Shown here piece by piece: positions 38,437 to 46,172 of a stretch of 56,320 nt of DNA. The DNA is from Luminiphilus sp. (GTDB lineage Bacteria; Pseudomonadota; Gammaproteobacteria; Pseudomonadales; Halieaceae): NCBI GenBank assembly GCA_016778045.1, contig JADHQG010000002.1:1-56320 (forward strand), read 5' to 3'. The notes beneath the pieces are model-generated. The model made no database searches, was not told the origin of the DNA, and worked only from the letters and a program-made list of their open reading frames with translations. How positions within the stretch are numbered: position 1 is the stretch's first letter; every line of letters begins with the position of its first letter. The translations under genes were made by a program, and so were the position numbers.

Positions 38437-39134
38437 TTAGGCATCTCCCACTGATACGCCTCTCGAGGATAAATTCCATCCGTCGAGATGTCATTGAAAA
38501 GCGAATACACCTCCAGCCCTGCCCGCATTGCCTGACTCAGCTCAGCGGCATAAACCGGGTCAATGTTTGCCGCCGGGCTGACATCGGTAATACCTCCGTG
38601 CAGGACACAAAATACCAGCGCTGCGCGGTAGCCCTGAACGATGGCGTGCTGCAACTCAACGAGATGCTTGGTCGCTCGTTGACTGACAGCGTCAGGAAAA
38701 GCGCCGTGCCCCCGACCCAGGTGAAGCGTGACAGCCTTGACCTCGAGATAGAGGCCTCGGCCCTCCTCGATGAAAAAGTCAGCTCTTGAGGCATCTCCCA
38801 ACGCCACCTCGCGACGGACATTGGCGCGATCTCGCGCGAGCGTTGAGAGCAGACCCGAAGCCAGCGCTTCCTCAACCACCTGATTAGCTCGTGCCGAATG
38901 AATACAGACGAAGTCGCCCTCGATCTGCACCAACTCCCATGTCCAAGGTAGCTTTCGTTGAGGATTATCGTGGTAGGAGAGCCAGACGGTCACACCGGGT
39001 GCCTGACAACCCGTCATGGCCCCCGTATTGGGGCAATGAACGCAAGCCTGCTCGCCCGATTGCAGTGTGACATCAGCGAGAAAACGCTTGTAACGCCTCG
39101 AAAAGCGGGCTTCTGTTAGCGGCGTGAATTGCAT
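38433..39134 (-). CDS. sfsA: SfsA family DNA-binding/nuclease-like protein
   Basis: SfsA, known in E. coli as a sugar-fermentation-stimulation protein with an OB-like DNA-binding N-terminus and a restriction-endonuclease-like core. The 233-residue product has the N-terminal RYKRFLADVTLQSGE, HCPNTGAMTGC and the DFFIEEGRGLYLEVKAVTL core including the PD-(D/E)xK-type acidic and lysine residues. The physiological role is not settled. It diverges from dksA; the M15 gene follows with an overlapping start. Confidence 0.92.
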   Translation of the reverse strand: MQFTPLTEARFSRRYKRFLADVTLQSGEQACVHCPNTGAMTGCQAPGVTVWLSYHDNPQRKLPWTWELVQIEGDFVCIHSARANQVVEEALASGLLSTLARDRANVRREVALGDASRADFFIEEGRGLYLEVKAVTLHLGRGHGAFPDAVSQRATKHLVELQHAIVQGYRAALVFCVLHGGITDVSPAANIDPVYAAELSQAMRAGLEVYSLFNDISTDGIYPREAYQWEMPN

Positions 39135-39290
39135 AATGATTTCGCTCTACAGTCGAGTTTCCGTTGAGCACACAAAGCAGGCCAAAAACCCTAATCAGCG
39201 GTAGCACGGATCGCTGAAGTCTGATAGCTTCCCGTGCCCAATTGATTACCGCAAAACCTGCGGCGTCACTTTACGAGGATCCGCATCATC

Positions 39291-40208
39291 ATGGCTAGTC
39301 GAAAACCTGCGCCCAAAAAGTCCGCACCCAAGAAAAAAGTAGCCGCCAAGAAGGCACCTGCTAAGAAGGCGGCGGTTAAGAAAGCCACTGCGAAGAAGGC
39401 GTCCGTGAAGAAAGCGGTAGCCAAGAAGGCACCTGCAAAGAAAGCGGCCAGTAAAAAAGCGCCGGCTAAGAAAACCGCTGCCAAAAAAGCGCCCGTGAAA
39501 AAAGCGGCAGCCAAGAAAGCACCCGTGAAAAAAGCGGCAGCCAAGAAACCACCCACGAAGAAAGCTACTGCGAAGAAGGCGCCCGTGAAAAAAACGGCAG
39601 TCAAGAAGGCGCCTGCGAAGAAAGCACCTGCCAAAAAAGCGCCCGTGAAAAAAGCCGCGGTCAAGAAGGCACCTGCGAAGAAAGCACCTGCCAAAAAAGC
39701 GCCCGTAAAGAAAGCGGTAACGAAGACAGCACCTGCCAAAAAATCAGCCACCAAAAAGTCGCCTGCAAAACTCGCCCGAGCCGTTGGACAAATTCAGAAG
39801 TTTGATGACTTCAAGCCTTACAAACCGGGGCGCGGCGAGAGCTACATGAACGACGAGCAACTCGAGCACTTCCGCGGCATCTTGTTGAATTGGCGTGGCG
39901 AGTTGGTCGATGAAGTGACACGCACCGTCTCGCATATGAAGGACGAGGCCGCTAACTTCCCTGACCCCGCGGACCGTGCCACACAAGAAGAGGAGTTCAG
40001 CCTTGAGCTCCGCACGCGCGATCGCGAACGCAAGCTGATCAAAAAAATCGACTCCACGCTTGATCGCCTAAAGAACGACGACTATGGATACTGCGACGCC
40101 TGCGGGATCGAAATCGGCATCCAGCGTCTTGAAGCGCGGCCCACCGCGACGCTCTGTATCGACTGTAAAACGCTCGCCGAGATTAAGGAGCGCCAGGAGC
40201 TGGGTTGA
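39291..40208 (+). CDS. dksA: DksA with long histone-H1-like Lys/Ala N-terminal tail
   Basis: RNA-polymerase secondary-channel factor working with ppGpp. Residues about 172-305 match E. coli DksA closely: [44 protein letters not shown], and the zinc finger CDACGIEIG...CIDC. The first roughly 165 residues are an added tail of about thirty pentapeptides of the type [10 protein letters not shown], very basic and free of acidic residues, resembling eukaryotic H1 tails and Pseudomonas AlgP. A tail of this kind could bind DNA or nucleoid non-specifically (inference). ATG 39291 has GAGGA twelve bases upstream. The end overlaps the TTG of gluQ. Confidence 0.94.
   Translation: MASRKPAPKKSAPKKKVAAKKAPAKKAAVKKATAKKASVKKAVAKKAPAKKAASKKAPAKKTAAKKAPVKKAAAKKAPVKKAAAKKPPTKKATAKKAPVKKTAVKKAPAKKAPAKKAPVKKAAVKKAPAKKAPAKKAPVKKAVTKTAPAKKSATKKSPAKLARAVGQIQKFDDFKPYKPGRGESYMNDEQLEHFRGILLNWRGELVDEVTRTVSHMKDEAANFPDPADRATQEEEFSLELRTRDRERKLIKKIDSTLDRLKNDDYGYCDACGIEIGIQRLEARPTATLCIDCKTLAEIKERQELG
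39306..39770 (+). repeat. 15-bp-period coding repeat of the DksA tail
   Basis: The tail is encoded by degenerate tandem units of 15 bp such as GCACCTGCGAAGAAA and GCGCCCGTGAAAAAA. Some neighbouring blocks are nearly identical (for instance around 39600-39710), suggesting that the tail expands or contracts in whole units. The antisense frame is open but is only a shadow. Confidence 0.85.
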
Positions 40209-41074
40209 GCACCTCCCTGACCGCCTCTGACATCACACCTTATCGAGGGCGTTTCGCGCCCTCGCCCACCGGCCCGCTTCATGCAGGCTCATTAGTTGCC
40301 GCCCTTGCAAGCTTTTTGGATGCCCGGCATGCCGGCGGTGCCTGGGTGCTGCGCATTGACGATATTGACCCCCCAAGAGCGGTGGCAGGAAGCGTTGGCC
40401 TGATTACCGAGGCATTGTCAGCGCATGACCTGCATTGGGATGGCGCTGTGCGGTATCAGTCACAGTCAAGTGATGCTTATCACCGAGCGCTTCAGCAGTT
40501 GGCAGAAACGGGGGCGCTGTTTCGCTGTCGGTGCACGCGATCGACCCTCAGCGACCAGGGCACCTGCGGCCAGCGCTGCGAACAACGCGCTATTTCTGAT
40601 GACGAGCCGCACAGCTTACGGGTGAGGTTTGATGCTGCCCAGCTGGCAGGGTTTGCGGACCGATTTCAGGGCATGCAGCCCGTCACCCCCGAAACAGCCG
40701 TCGCCGATTTCATTGTCAGACGCCGCGACGGATTATTTGCTTATCAGCTGGCTGCAGCAGTAGATGATGCTCAGCCGCACTTCACCCATATCGTGCGAGG
40801 CGCCGACCTTCTGGACTCAACCCACCGGCAACGCTGGTTGATGCAGCTGCTAGGTCAGACATCACCCTGTTACGGTCATATCGCGGTGATGCATGACGGC
40901 GACGGCAACAAGCTCAGTAAGCAAAACGGAGCGCCTGAATTGGATCTCGCGCGCACCCCAGACAATCTGCGCGACTGTTTAACGCATCTTCATCAGCCCG
41001 CTCCGCCCAGTTCGGCGCGCGAGAACGGCGAGATACTGGACTACGCGATAGAGCACTGGACCCTGCACATTTAA
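40205..41074 (+). CDS. gluQ: Glutamyl-Q tRNA(Asp) synthetase
   Basis: GluRS paralogue (YadB) that glutamylates queuosine-34 of tRNA-Asp; it lacks the anticodon-binding domain, hence only 289 residues. It shows the HIGH-like [12 protein letters not shown], the zinc-binding cysteines in FRCRCTR and GTCGQRC, and the KMSKS-like [13 protein letters not shown] 40205 overlaps the dksA stop and has GGAG five bases upstream. dksA-gluQ coupling is conserved in gammaproteobacteria. Confidence 0.95.
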   Translation: MSTSLTASDITPYRGRFAPSPTGPLHAGSLVAALASFLDARHAGGAWVLRIDDIDPPRAVAGSVGLITEALSAHDLHWDGAVRYQSQSSDAYHRALQQLAETGALFRCRCTRSTLSDQGTCGQRCEQRAISDDEPHSLRVRFDAAQLAGFADRFQGMQPVTPETAVADFIVRRRDGLFAYQLAAAVDDAQPHFTHIVRGADLLDSTHRQRWLMQLLGQTSPCYGHIAVMHDGDGNKLSKQNGAPELDLARTPDNLRDCLTHLHQPAPPSSARENGEILDYAIEHWTLHI

Positions 41075-41092
41075 CTCGCTCGTTGACACAAT

Positions 41093-41133
41093 GTGTTACT
41101 TTTTCACTCGCACAGTGACATGAGTGCGGTAAC
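41093..41133. promoter_or_regulatory. Inverted GTTAC/GTAAC elements upstream of the cbrB-like gene
   Basis: GTGTTAC (41093-41099) and, 29 bases on, GTAAC (41129-41133) form a widely spaced inverted pair in the roughly 100-bp region upstream of the sigma-54 activator. The core GTGTTAC is the reverse complement of GTAACAC found twice downstream of the same gene. A role as operator for autoregulation is inference. Confidence 0.4.
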
Positions 41134-41173
41134 GTTTCACTCTGTTTAAAGACGAGGCCATCGCCGAGGTTTT

Positions 41174-42532
41174 ATGCGAGTACATTTCATAGAGAACGAG
41201 TCCGATTTTCGCGATGCGCTCTGCCAGCACTTAATCGGGCTGGGCGTTCAGTTGGACAGCGCCGACCCGCCGGGAATTGCGGACATCAGTAGTTGGCGTC
41301 CCGATGCCGATGTCGTGGTGTTGGGCCAGCACCCTCTGGCAAGCCATTTGGCCCAGCTCAGCAGGTGTGTTTGGCCTGCACCCGTGGCGGTTTTACTCCC
41401 CATTTACGATACCCGGCAAATCATGCAGGCCGCTAAGGCGGGAGCCATAGACGTCTTCGATCGCACAGCACCCCCGGCCGACATTGCAGCTTGGCTGCAT
41501 GATCTCTGTCAGCAGCAATCGCAGCTAGCGTCGGGCGATCGCGCACAATCGCATTACGTTAGCGAATCCTGTTCAGCGATGCAGGCGCTGCAAGATCAGA
41601 TTGAGCGCGTCGCCCGAACCGACTCCACCGTTCTGATTGTCGGCGAGACGGGAACCGGTAAAGAACTGGCAGCGAGAGAGGTTCATCGCATTGGCGCCAG
41701 AGCCGACCGTCCTGTAATCACTGTTAACTGCGCCGCTATTCCGGATACGCTCATCGAATCAGAGTTGTTCGGTTATGAGAAAGGTGCCTTTACGGGCGCC
41801 ACCAGTAATCGCGTGGGCCTTATCGAAGCCGCGGACGGCGGCACATTGTTCCTGGACGAAATTGGCGAACTGCCGCTGGCGGCCCAGGCGCGGCTTCTCC
41901 GCTTTATGCAGGAAGGTGAGATTCGTCGCATCGGCTCGGTAACCAGCAAAAAAGTGGATGTGCGCCTGATTTGTGCCACCCACCGCGACCTTGGCGCACT
42001 CGCCAGCAGAAACGAGTTTCGACAGGATCTCTTTTACCGCATCGATGTACTGAGACTGGATATTCCGCCGCTGCGCGAGCGTGGCGACGACGTGCTCGCC
42101 ATGGCCAACTGGTTCATCCAGCAACAGGCACACAAACTTGGCACCCCGGCAAAACCTTTATCAAAGACCAGTCAGACACTGGTGACACAGCACCATTGGC
42201 CGGGCAACGTTCGGGAACTGCAAAATGTGATCGAGCGAGCGCTGGTCATGTCGACTGGGCCAGCCCTGCAGTTGAGCCTGTCGGCCGCTGCTGCACCTCC
42301 TGCCATCAGAAAAGGGCATCCCACAGAGGCGACTCAGCCCAGCGCATCCGCTGGCGCCCCCGACTCCGAAGAGGAACTGTCGCTGGAAGACTACTTTCAG
42401 CGATTTGTGCTGGAGCATCAGGACGCGATGAACGAGACTGAATTGGCACAAAAACTCGGTATCAGTAGGAAATGCCTGTGGGAACGGAGACAGCGATTTG
42501 GCCTCCCGCGGCAAAAGCAGAAGCGCGCCTGA
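41174..42532 (+). CDS. cbrB: CbrB-like sigma-54 activator with degenerate receiver domain
   Basis: Enhancer-binding protein of 452 residues. The AAA+ core (about 130-370) has Walker A GETGTGKE, the sigma-54 contact loop GAFTGA and Walker B GGTLFLDEIG. The C-terminal Fis-type helix-turn-helix (ETELAQKLGISRKCLWERRQRFG) resembles CbrB. The N-terminal 110 residues keep the receiver length, but the phospho-acceptor aspartate is gone (VVVLGQHPL), and the switch Thr and Lys are also not conserved, so phosphorylation is unlikely. In Pseudomonas the order is dksA-gluQ-cbrA-cbrB-crcZ-pcnB; here the kinase gene cbrA is missing from the locus. The gene name is by synteny and similarity, not proven. Confidence 0.85.
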   Translation: MRVHFIENESDFRDALCQHLIGLGVQLDSADPPGIADISSWRPDADVVVLGQHPLASHLAQLSRCVWPAPVAVLLPIYDTRQIMQAAKAGAIDVFDRTAPPADIAAWLHDLCQQQSQLASGDRAQSHYVSESCSAMQALQDQIERVARTDSTVLIVGETGTGKELAAREVHRIGARADRPVITVNCAAIPDTLIESELFGYEKGAFTGATSNRVGLIEAADGGTLFLDEIGELPLAAQARLLRFMQEGEIRRIGSVTSKKVDVRLICATHRDLGALASRNEFRQDLFYRIDVLRLDIPPLRERGDDVLAMANWFIQQQAHKLGTPAKPLSKTSQTLVTQHHWPGNVRELQNVIERALVMSTGPALQLSLSAAAAPPAIRKGHPTEATQPSASAGAPDSEEELSLEDYFQRFVLEHQDAMNETELAQKLGISRKCLWERRQRFGLPRQKQKRA

Positions 42533-42550
42533 GAGCTGATAAAGAAGTGA

Positions 42551-42585
42551 AAATCTGTAACACTGCAGTGCAAATCTGTAACACT
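42551..42585. promoter_or_regulatory. Two direct enhancer-like repeats AAATCTGTAACACT, 21-bp spacing
   Basis: The 14-mer AAATCTGTAACACT occurs at 42551-42564 and 42572-42585, exactly 21 bp apart, which is two helical turns. They lie about 75-110 bp upstream of the -24 element, the usual distance for sigma-54 activator sites. The GTAACA core is shared with CbrB sites described in Pseudomonas (recalled). Confidence 0.7.
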
Positions 42586-42657
42586 ATGCTGGGCGAAAAA
42601 TCTATAATGCCGGTCAAAAATTGGACAACTAAATGTTTTTAAAGGTTTTTTACGAAG

Positions 42658-42673
42658 TGGCATGTGCCCTGCT
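42658..42673 (+). promoter_or_regulatory. Sigma-54 (-24/-12) promoter
   Basis: TGGCAT-N5-CTGCT matches TGGCAC-N5-TTGCT with two changes; GG (42659-42660) and GC (42671-42672) are separated by exactly ten bases as required. Transcription would start near 42684. Confidence 0.75.
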
Positions 42674-42683
42674 GTCTTTAATG

Positions 42684-42789
42684 CAGAGCCGAAATAACAA
42701 TAACTGGCCCAATAAGAAAAACGATGTCATAACGGACCTGGGTGGGGAAGGCGACTTCCCCATGTTTCGTTATGGGGTGCCTTTTTTTT
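42684..42789 (+). ncRNA. Candidate CrcZ-like Hfq/Crc decoy sRNA
   Basis: The predicted RNA is about 105 nt. It contains two runs of four AAN triplets, AATAACAATAAC (42693-42704) and AATAAGAAAAAC (42711-42722), the ARN/AAN-type motif bound by Hfq and Crc in Pseudomonas. A structured 3' end with a run of eight T follows. It sits between the cbrB-like gene and pcnB, exactly where crcZ lies in Pseudomonas, behind a sigma-54 promoter with enhancer repeats. Pseudomonas CrcZ is about 400 nt, so this would be a minimal version. A 77-aa frame in the track (42633-42866) has no family features and is not taken as a gene. Function is inferred from architecture only. Confidence 0.68.
42728..42789 (+). terminator. 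Structured terminator with alternative folds
   Basis: GGGGAAG-GCGA-CTTCCCC (42744-42761, a GNRA loop) can be enclosed by CATAACG/CGTTATG. Alternatively AAGGC..CCCCAT pairs with ATGGGG..GCCTT (42748-42783), running straight into T8 as an intrinsic terminator. The two folds exclude each other because both use CCCC 42758-42761. Confidence 0.75.
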
Positions 42790-42862
42790 CGGCCCCTCAA
42801 CTACTCTCCGTATTTGCCCGGCTTAGCGCCACTTTACTGCTGACGCAGCCGGTGCCTCGATT

Positions 42863-44134
42863 TTGACTGAGGCGCTGCAAAAAACACGTTTTGCCAGCGA
42901 GGACTTTTCGCCCGGCGCACTGCAAGTCGTCGAGCGACTGCAAGCACACGGCCACGAGGCCTATGTGGTGGGCGGAGCCATTCGCGATCTACTGCTCGGC
43001 AATCGGCCCAAAGATTTTGACGTCGCCACGGATGCCACACCAGAGCAGATAAAACAGTGCTTCCGCAACGCCAGAATTATTGGCAAGCGCTTTCAAATTG
43101 TCCACGTCCGCGCGGGTCGAGAAATTATCGAGGTCACTACGTTTCGACGCGGGCACGAAGCCAATCCTGCTGGCCAAGCCGCTCAGGCAAGTCAATCCGG
43201 GCGACTGCTCCGAGACAACGTTTATGGAACGCTTAAAGAAGACGCGCAACGGCGCGACCTCACCATCAATGCGCTGTATTACGACACTTCAACGCATCAA
43301 CTGATCGACCATCTTGGTGGCTGCGCCGATGTTGCCGACCGCAGCATCCGAATCATCGGCGATCCAGCAGACCGCTATCGAGAAGACCCGGTACGTATGC
43401 TGCGTGTACTCAGGTTTGGCGCTCGATTGCAGTTTGAGCTGGCGTCGGACACTGCCGCGGCCATCGCTGAGCATGGACATTTATTGCGCGACATCCCGCC
43501 AGCAAGACTATTCGATGAATGGTTAAAGCTCTTCATGAATGGATGCTCCGCACCGACTTTTTCGCTGCTGCATCAATTTGGGCTGATCACCCAACTGATG
43601 GGAGAAGAGGTTACGGACGCATTGGATATTCAACGTGCTAGCTCCCTAAGAATGCTCGCCCTCAGTAATACCGACCAACGTGTTGCCGACGAGCGCCCTG
43701 TGACCCCCGCCTTTCTGCTGGCAGCGCTTTATTGGCCGGCAACTGAACGGTCCGCCCGCCAGCTTTCTGATCGGGGTGAGTCGCCCATTCCCGCGATGCA
43801 CAGCGCCGGCCAGCAAATCGTTGCGGCGGCTTGCCAGTACCTCGCTATTCCCAAGCGGTTCTCGCTAGCCATGAGGGATATCTGGGATCTGCAGCCCAGA
43901 CTTGAGCGAATGCAACCCAAAAAAGTGAAGGATTTGCTCGCGCATCGGTGGTTCCGTGCGGCTTTCGACCTCCGTTTGCTTCGCGAGGAAACCCATGACT
44001 TGGATAACCAATGCAGTCACTTTTGGGCCGCGGCGCAAAAACAACACCCGGAGCTGGTGGGTAGTGCGCGCCAGCGACGGGACGATGCACCAAGGCGTGG
44101 GCCACGGCCCCGTCGCAGGCCTCGCAACGCATGA
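42863..44134 (+). CDS. pcnB: Poly(A) polymerase I
   Basis: Adds poly(A) tails to RNA 3' ends, promoting decay. The 423-residue protein has the nucleotidyltransferase motif VVGGAIRDLLLGNRPKDFDVATDA with the catalytic DxD, then RIIGKRFQIVHV and REDPVRMLRVLRF, and a basic C-terminal end (RRGPRPRRRP). No ATG is available after the in-frame TAG at 42824; TTG 42863 is the first start and has no strong ribosome site. Its TGA overlaps the ATG of folK. Confidence 0.93.
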   Translation: MTEALQKTRFASEDFSPGALQVVERLQAHGHEAYVVGGAIRDLLLGNRPKDFDVATDATPEQIKQCFRNARIIGKRFQIVHVRAGREIIEVTTFRRGHEANPAGQAAQASQSGRLLRDNVYGTLKEDAQRRDLTINALYYDTSTHQLIDHLGGCADVADRSIRIIGDPADRYREDPVRMLRVLRFGARLQFELASDTAAAIAEHGHLLRDIPPARLFDEWLKLFMNGCSAPTFSLLHQFGLITQLMGEEVTDALDIQRASSLRMLALSNTDQRVADERPVTPAFLLAALYWPATERSARQLSDRGESPIPAMHSAGQQIVAAACQYLAIPKRFSLAMRDIWDLQPRLERMQPKKVKDLLAHRWFRAAFDLRLLREETHDLDNQCSHFWAAAQKQHPELVGSARQRRDDAPRRGPRPRRRPRNA

Positions 44135-44628
44135 ATCGGGTCATGGTCGGGCTGGGTGCCAACATCAGTGACCCTTTGGAACAGCTCACGACCGCTCACT
44201 GTAACCTCGCACAGCATTCTGACCTCGCCATCACTGCCACCTCCAGCGTCTACGTTTCACCCCCTAATGGCCCTCAAGACCAACCGGATTTTTTCAACGC
44301 GGTGGTGACGCTCGCCACCTCATTAGCGCCTGATGCGCTACTGGGGTTATTGCTTGCAACCGAGGACGCAATGGGGCGTCAACGCAAAAGAAAATGGGGG
44401 GAACGCTGTATTGATCTGGATCTGCTGATCTATGACGATCTGAACATACAGACCGAGTCACTGGTCATACCGCACCCTCGGGCTCATGAGCGGCGCTTCG
44501 TGCTCGACCCCCTCATCGAGCTTTTGGGAGCGCAGTTTGAGCTACCCGGAAAAGGCGCGCTGGGGCAGCTACAGGCACAATGCGCAGACCAAAAGATTCG
44601 CGTATTGTGCGAGTTTCCCGGATGTTGA
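44131..44628 (+). CDS. folK: 2-amino-4-hydroxy-6-hydroxymethyldihydropteridine pyrophosphokinase
   Basis: HPPK, transferring pyrophosphate from ATP to hydroxymethyl-dihydropterin in folate synthesis. The 165-residue product has GLGANISDPLEQL, the QPDFFNAVV block and the ATP/metal motif GERCIDLDLLIYDD, then IPHPRAHERRFVL. ATGA overlap with pcnB; the end overlaps the region upstream of the deoxynucleoside kinase start. Confidence 0.95.
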   Translation: MNRVMVGLGANISDPLEQLTTAHCNLAQHSDLAITATSSVYVSPPNGPQDQPDFFNAVVTLATSLAPDALLGLLLATEDAMGRQRKRKWGERCIDLDLLIYDDLNIQTESLVIPHPRAHERRFVLDPLIELLGAQFELPGKGALGQLQAQCADQKIRVLCEFPGC

Positions 44629-44648
44629 CTGACGCAGGAGAGATCAGC

Positions 44649-45332
44649 TTGCCGGAGCAGACAGCCTCATCTGGTATTTCTCTTCGCGGCAGGGCAATAC
44701 CGGGCTATATCGCTGTCGAGGGTCCCATTGGGGTGGGCAAAACCACCCTAGCCCGCCGTATCGCAGATACCTTCGACCATGATCTGCTGCTCGAAGAAGC
44801 CGAGCTCAATCCTTTTCTGGGACGCTTCTACCAAAATCGACAGCAAACTGCCCTGGCGACTCAGCTATTTTTTCTCTTTCAGCGGGTACAGAAAATCACC
44901 GAATTAAAGCAACGCGAATTGTTTGGTCAGGCGCGGGTTGCAGACTTTGTGCTGGAGAAAGATCCTCTGTTTGCCCGGGTCAACCTCGAGCCCGATGAGT
45001 ACGTGCTGTACCAGAAGGTCTTCGAAAAAATGCGCGTTGACGCACCGGCACCCGACCTGGTCATTTACCTTCAAGCCAGTCCTGATCGACTTTTGGAGCG
45101 CATTGAGCGCCGAGGTATCGATGCCGAGCGTCTCATTGACAGGCAGTACCTAGAGCAACTCAACGAGGTATACAGCGAGTTCTTTCTTTACTACGATGCC
45201 GCGCCCCTGCTGATCGTAAACGCCAACGAAATGGATTTGGCCCAAGGCGATAGGGACTATGAGCAGCTGGTGGATTACATGTTGAACATCAAGAAAGGCC
45301 GCCATTATTTCAATCCCACTTTCTTTGGCTGA
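44649..45332 (+). CDS. Deoxynucleoside kinase
   Basis: Kinase of the dNK/dGK family, salvaging deoxynucleosides to monophosphates. Walker A is GPIGVGKTTLA, followed by the family LLEEAELNPFL and QLFFLFQRVQ blocks, DFVLEKDPLFA (the DRS-type motif replaced by EKD) and the arginine lid LLERIERRGIDAE. The track start 44580 lies inside folK. I prefer TTG 44649, since AGGAG stands eight bases upstream (227 aa); ATG 44622 is an alternative. It lies between folK and panB in the pcnB-panC gene run. Confidence 0.88.
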   Translation: MPEQTASSGISLRGRAIPGYIAVEGPIGVGKTTLARRIADTFDHDLLLEEAELNPFLGRFYQNRQQTALATQLFFLFQRVQKITELKQRELFGQARVADFVLEKDPLFARVNLEPDEYVLYQKVFEKMRVDAPAPDLVIYLQASPDRLLERIERRGIDAERLIDRQYLEQLNEVYSEFFLYYDAAPLLIVNANEMDLAQGDRDYEQLVDYMLNIKKGRHYFNPTFFG

Positions 45333-45368
45333 TCATCTCGCAGCCGCTACCCGTCGGGAGTCGATACA

Positions 45369-46163
45369 ATGAACAAGCGCATCACCATTAGCACTCTGGA
45401 CGCCATGAAAGCGTCGGGTGACAAATTCGTGATGATCACGGCTTATGACGCGACTTTTGCCCGCCTTGCCAGCGAGGCGGGCGCAGAGACCATACTGGTG
45501 GGTGACTCATTGGGTATGGTGTTGCAGGGGCATGAGACCACCATCCCCGTATCGCTCGACGCCATGACGTACCACACGGAGTGTGTGGCGCGAGCCAGAC
45601 CCCATTCACTGATTGTGGCCGATTTGCCGTTCATGAGCTTCTCGAACTCTGACGACACGTTGCATGCCAGTACCCGGCTGATGCAGGCCGGGGCGCAGAT
45701 GGTGAAGCTCGAGGGCGGCACATGGCTGAGCGATAGCATTCACCGTCTGGTTGAGCGGGGTGTTCCCGTCTGCGCACACCTTGGCCTGACGCCGCAGTCG
45801 GTGAACGTTTTTGGCGGCTACCGCGTGCAAGGCCGCACGCCAAAAGAGGCCAAATCGATTCTGGCCGACGCGGTGGAGATCCAAGATGCCGGGGCAAGCC
45901 TGCTGGTGCTCGAGTGCATACCCGCCGAGTTGGCAGCGGATATCTCTTCAAAACTCGATATTCCAGTGATTGGCATTGGCGCTGGCAGCGGCACCGACGC
46001 GCAAGTTCTGGTCCTGCACGACATGCTGGGCATAACCGAATCGGCACCCAAGTTCGTGCAGAACTTCATGGATGGTGCTCCGTCAATTCAGGCGGCACTC
46101 AAGGCTTTTGTCGACGCGGTCAAATCCGGTGAATATCCGAAGGACGAGCACACCTACTCATAG
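45369..46163 (+). CDS. panB: 3-methyl-2-oxobutanoate hydroxymethyltransferase
   Basis: Ketopantoate hydroxymethyltransferase, first committed step of pantothenate synthesis. The 264-residue product shows MITAYDATFARLASEAG, VGDSLGMVLQGHETTIPV with metal-binding Asp, VKLEGG with the active-site glutamate, and the IGIGAGSGTDAQVLVLHDMLG block. It is followed ten bases later by panC, making a two-step unit. Confidence 0.97.
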   Translation: MNKRITISTLDAMKASGDKFVMITAYDATFARLASEAGAETILVGDSLGMVLQGHETTIPVSLDAMTYHTECVARARPHSLIVADLPFMSFSNSDDTLHASTRLMQAGAQMVKLEGGTWLSDSIHRLVERGVPVCAHLGLTPQSVNVFGGYRVQGRTPKEAKSILADAVEIQDAGASLLVLECIPAELAADISSKLDIPVIGIGAGSGTDAQVLVLHDMLGITESAPKFVQNFMDGAPSIQAALKAFVDAVKSGEYPKDEHTYS

Positions 46164-46172
46164 CCATCCGCC

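Noticed and set aside
39266-39754. 162-aa hydrophobic minus-strand ORF ([12 protein letters not shown] repeats)
   Set aside because: Exact antisense shadow of the Lys/Ala repeat of DksA; the periodicity comes from the coding strand.
42633-42866. 77-aa plus-strand ORF between the cbrB-like gene and pcnB
   Set aside because: No ribosome site or family features, and it spans the sigma-54 promoter, AAN runs and terminator; the non-coding reading explains the sequence better.
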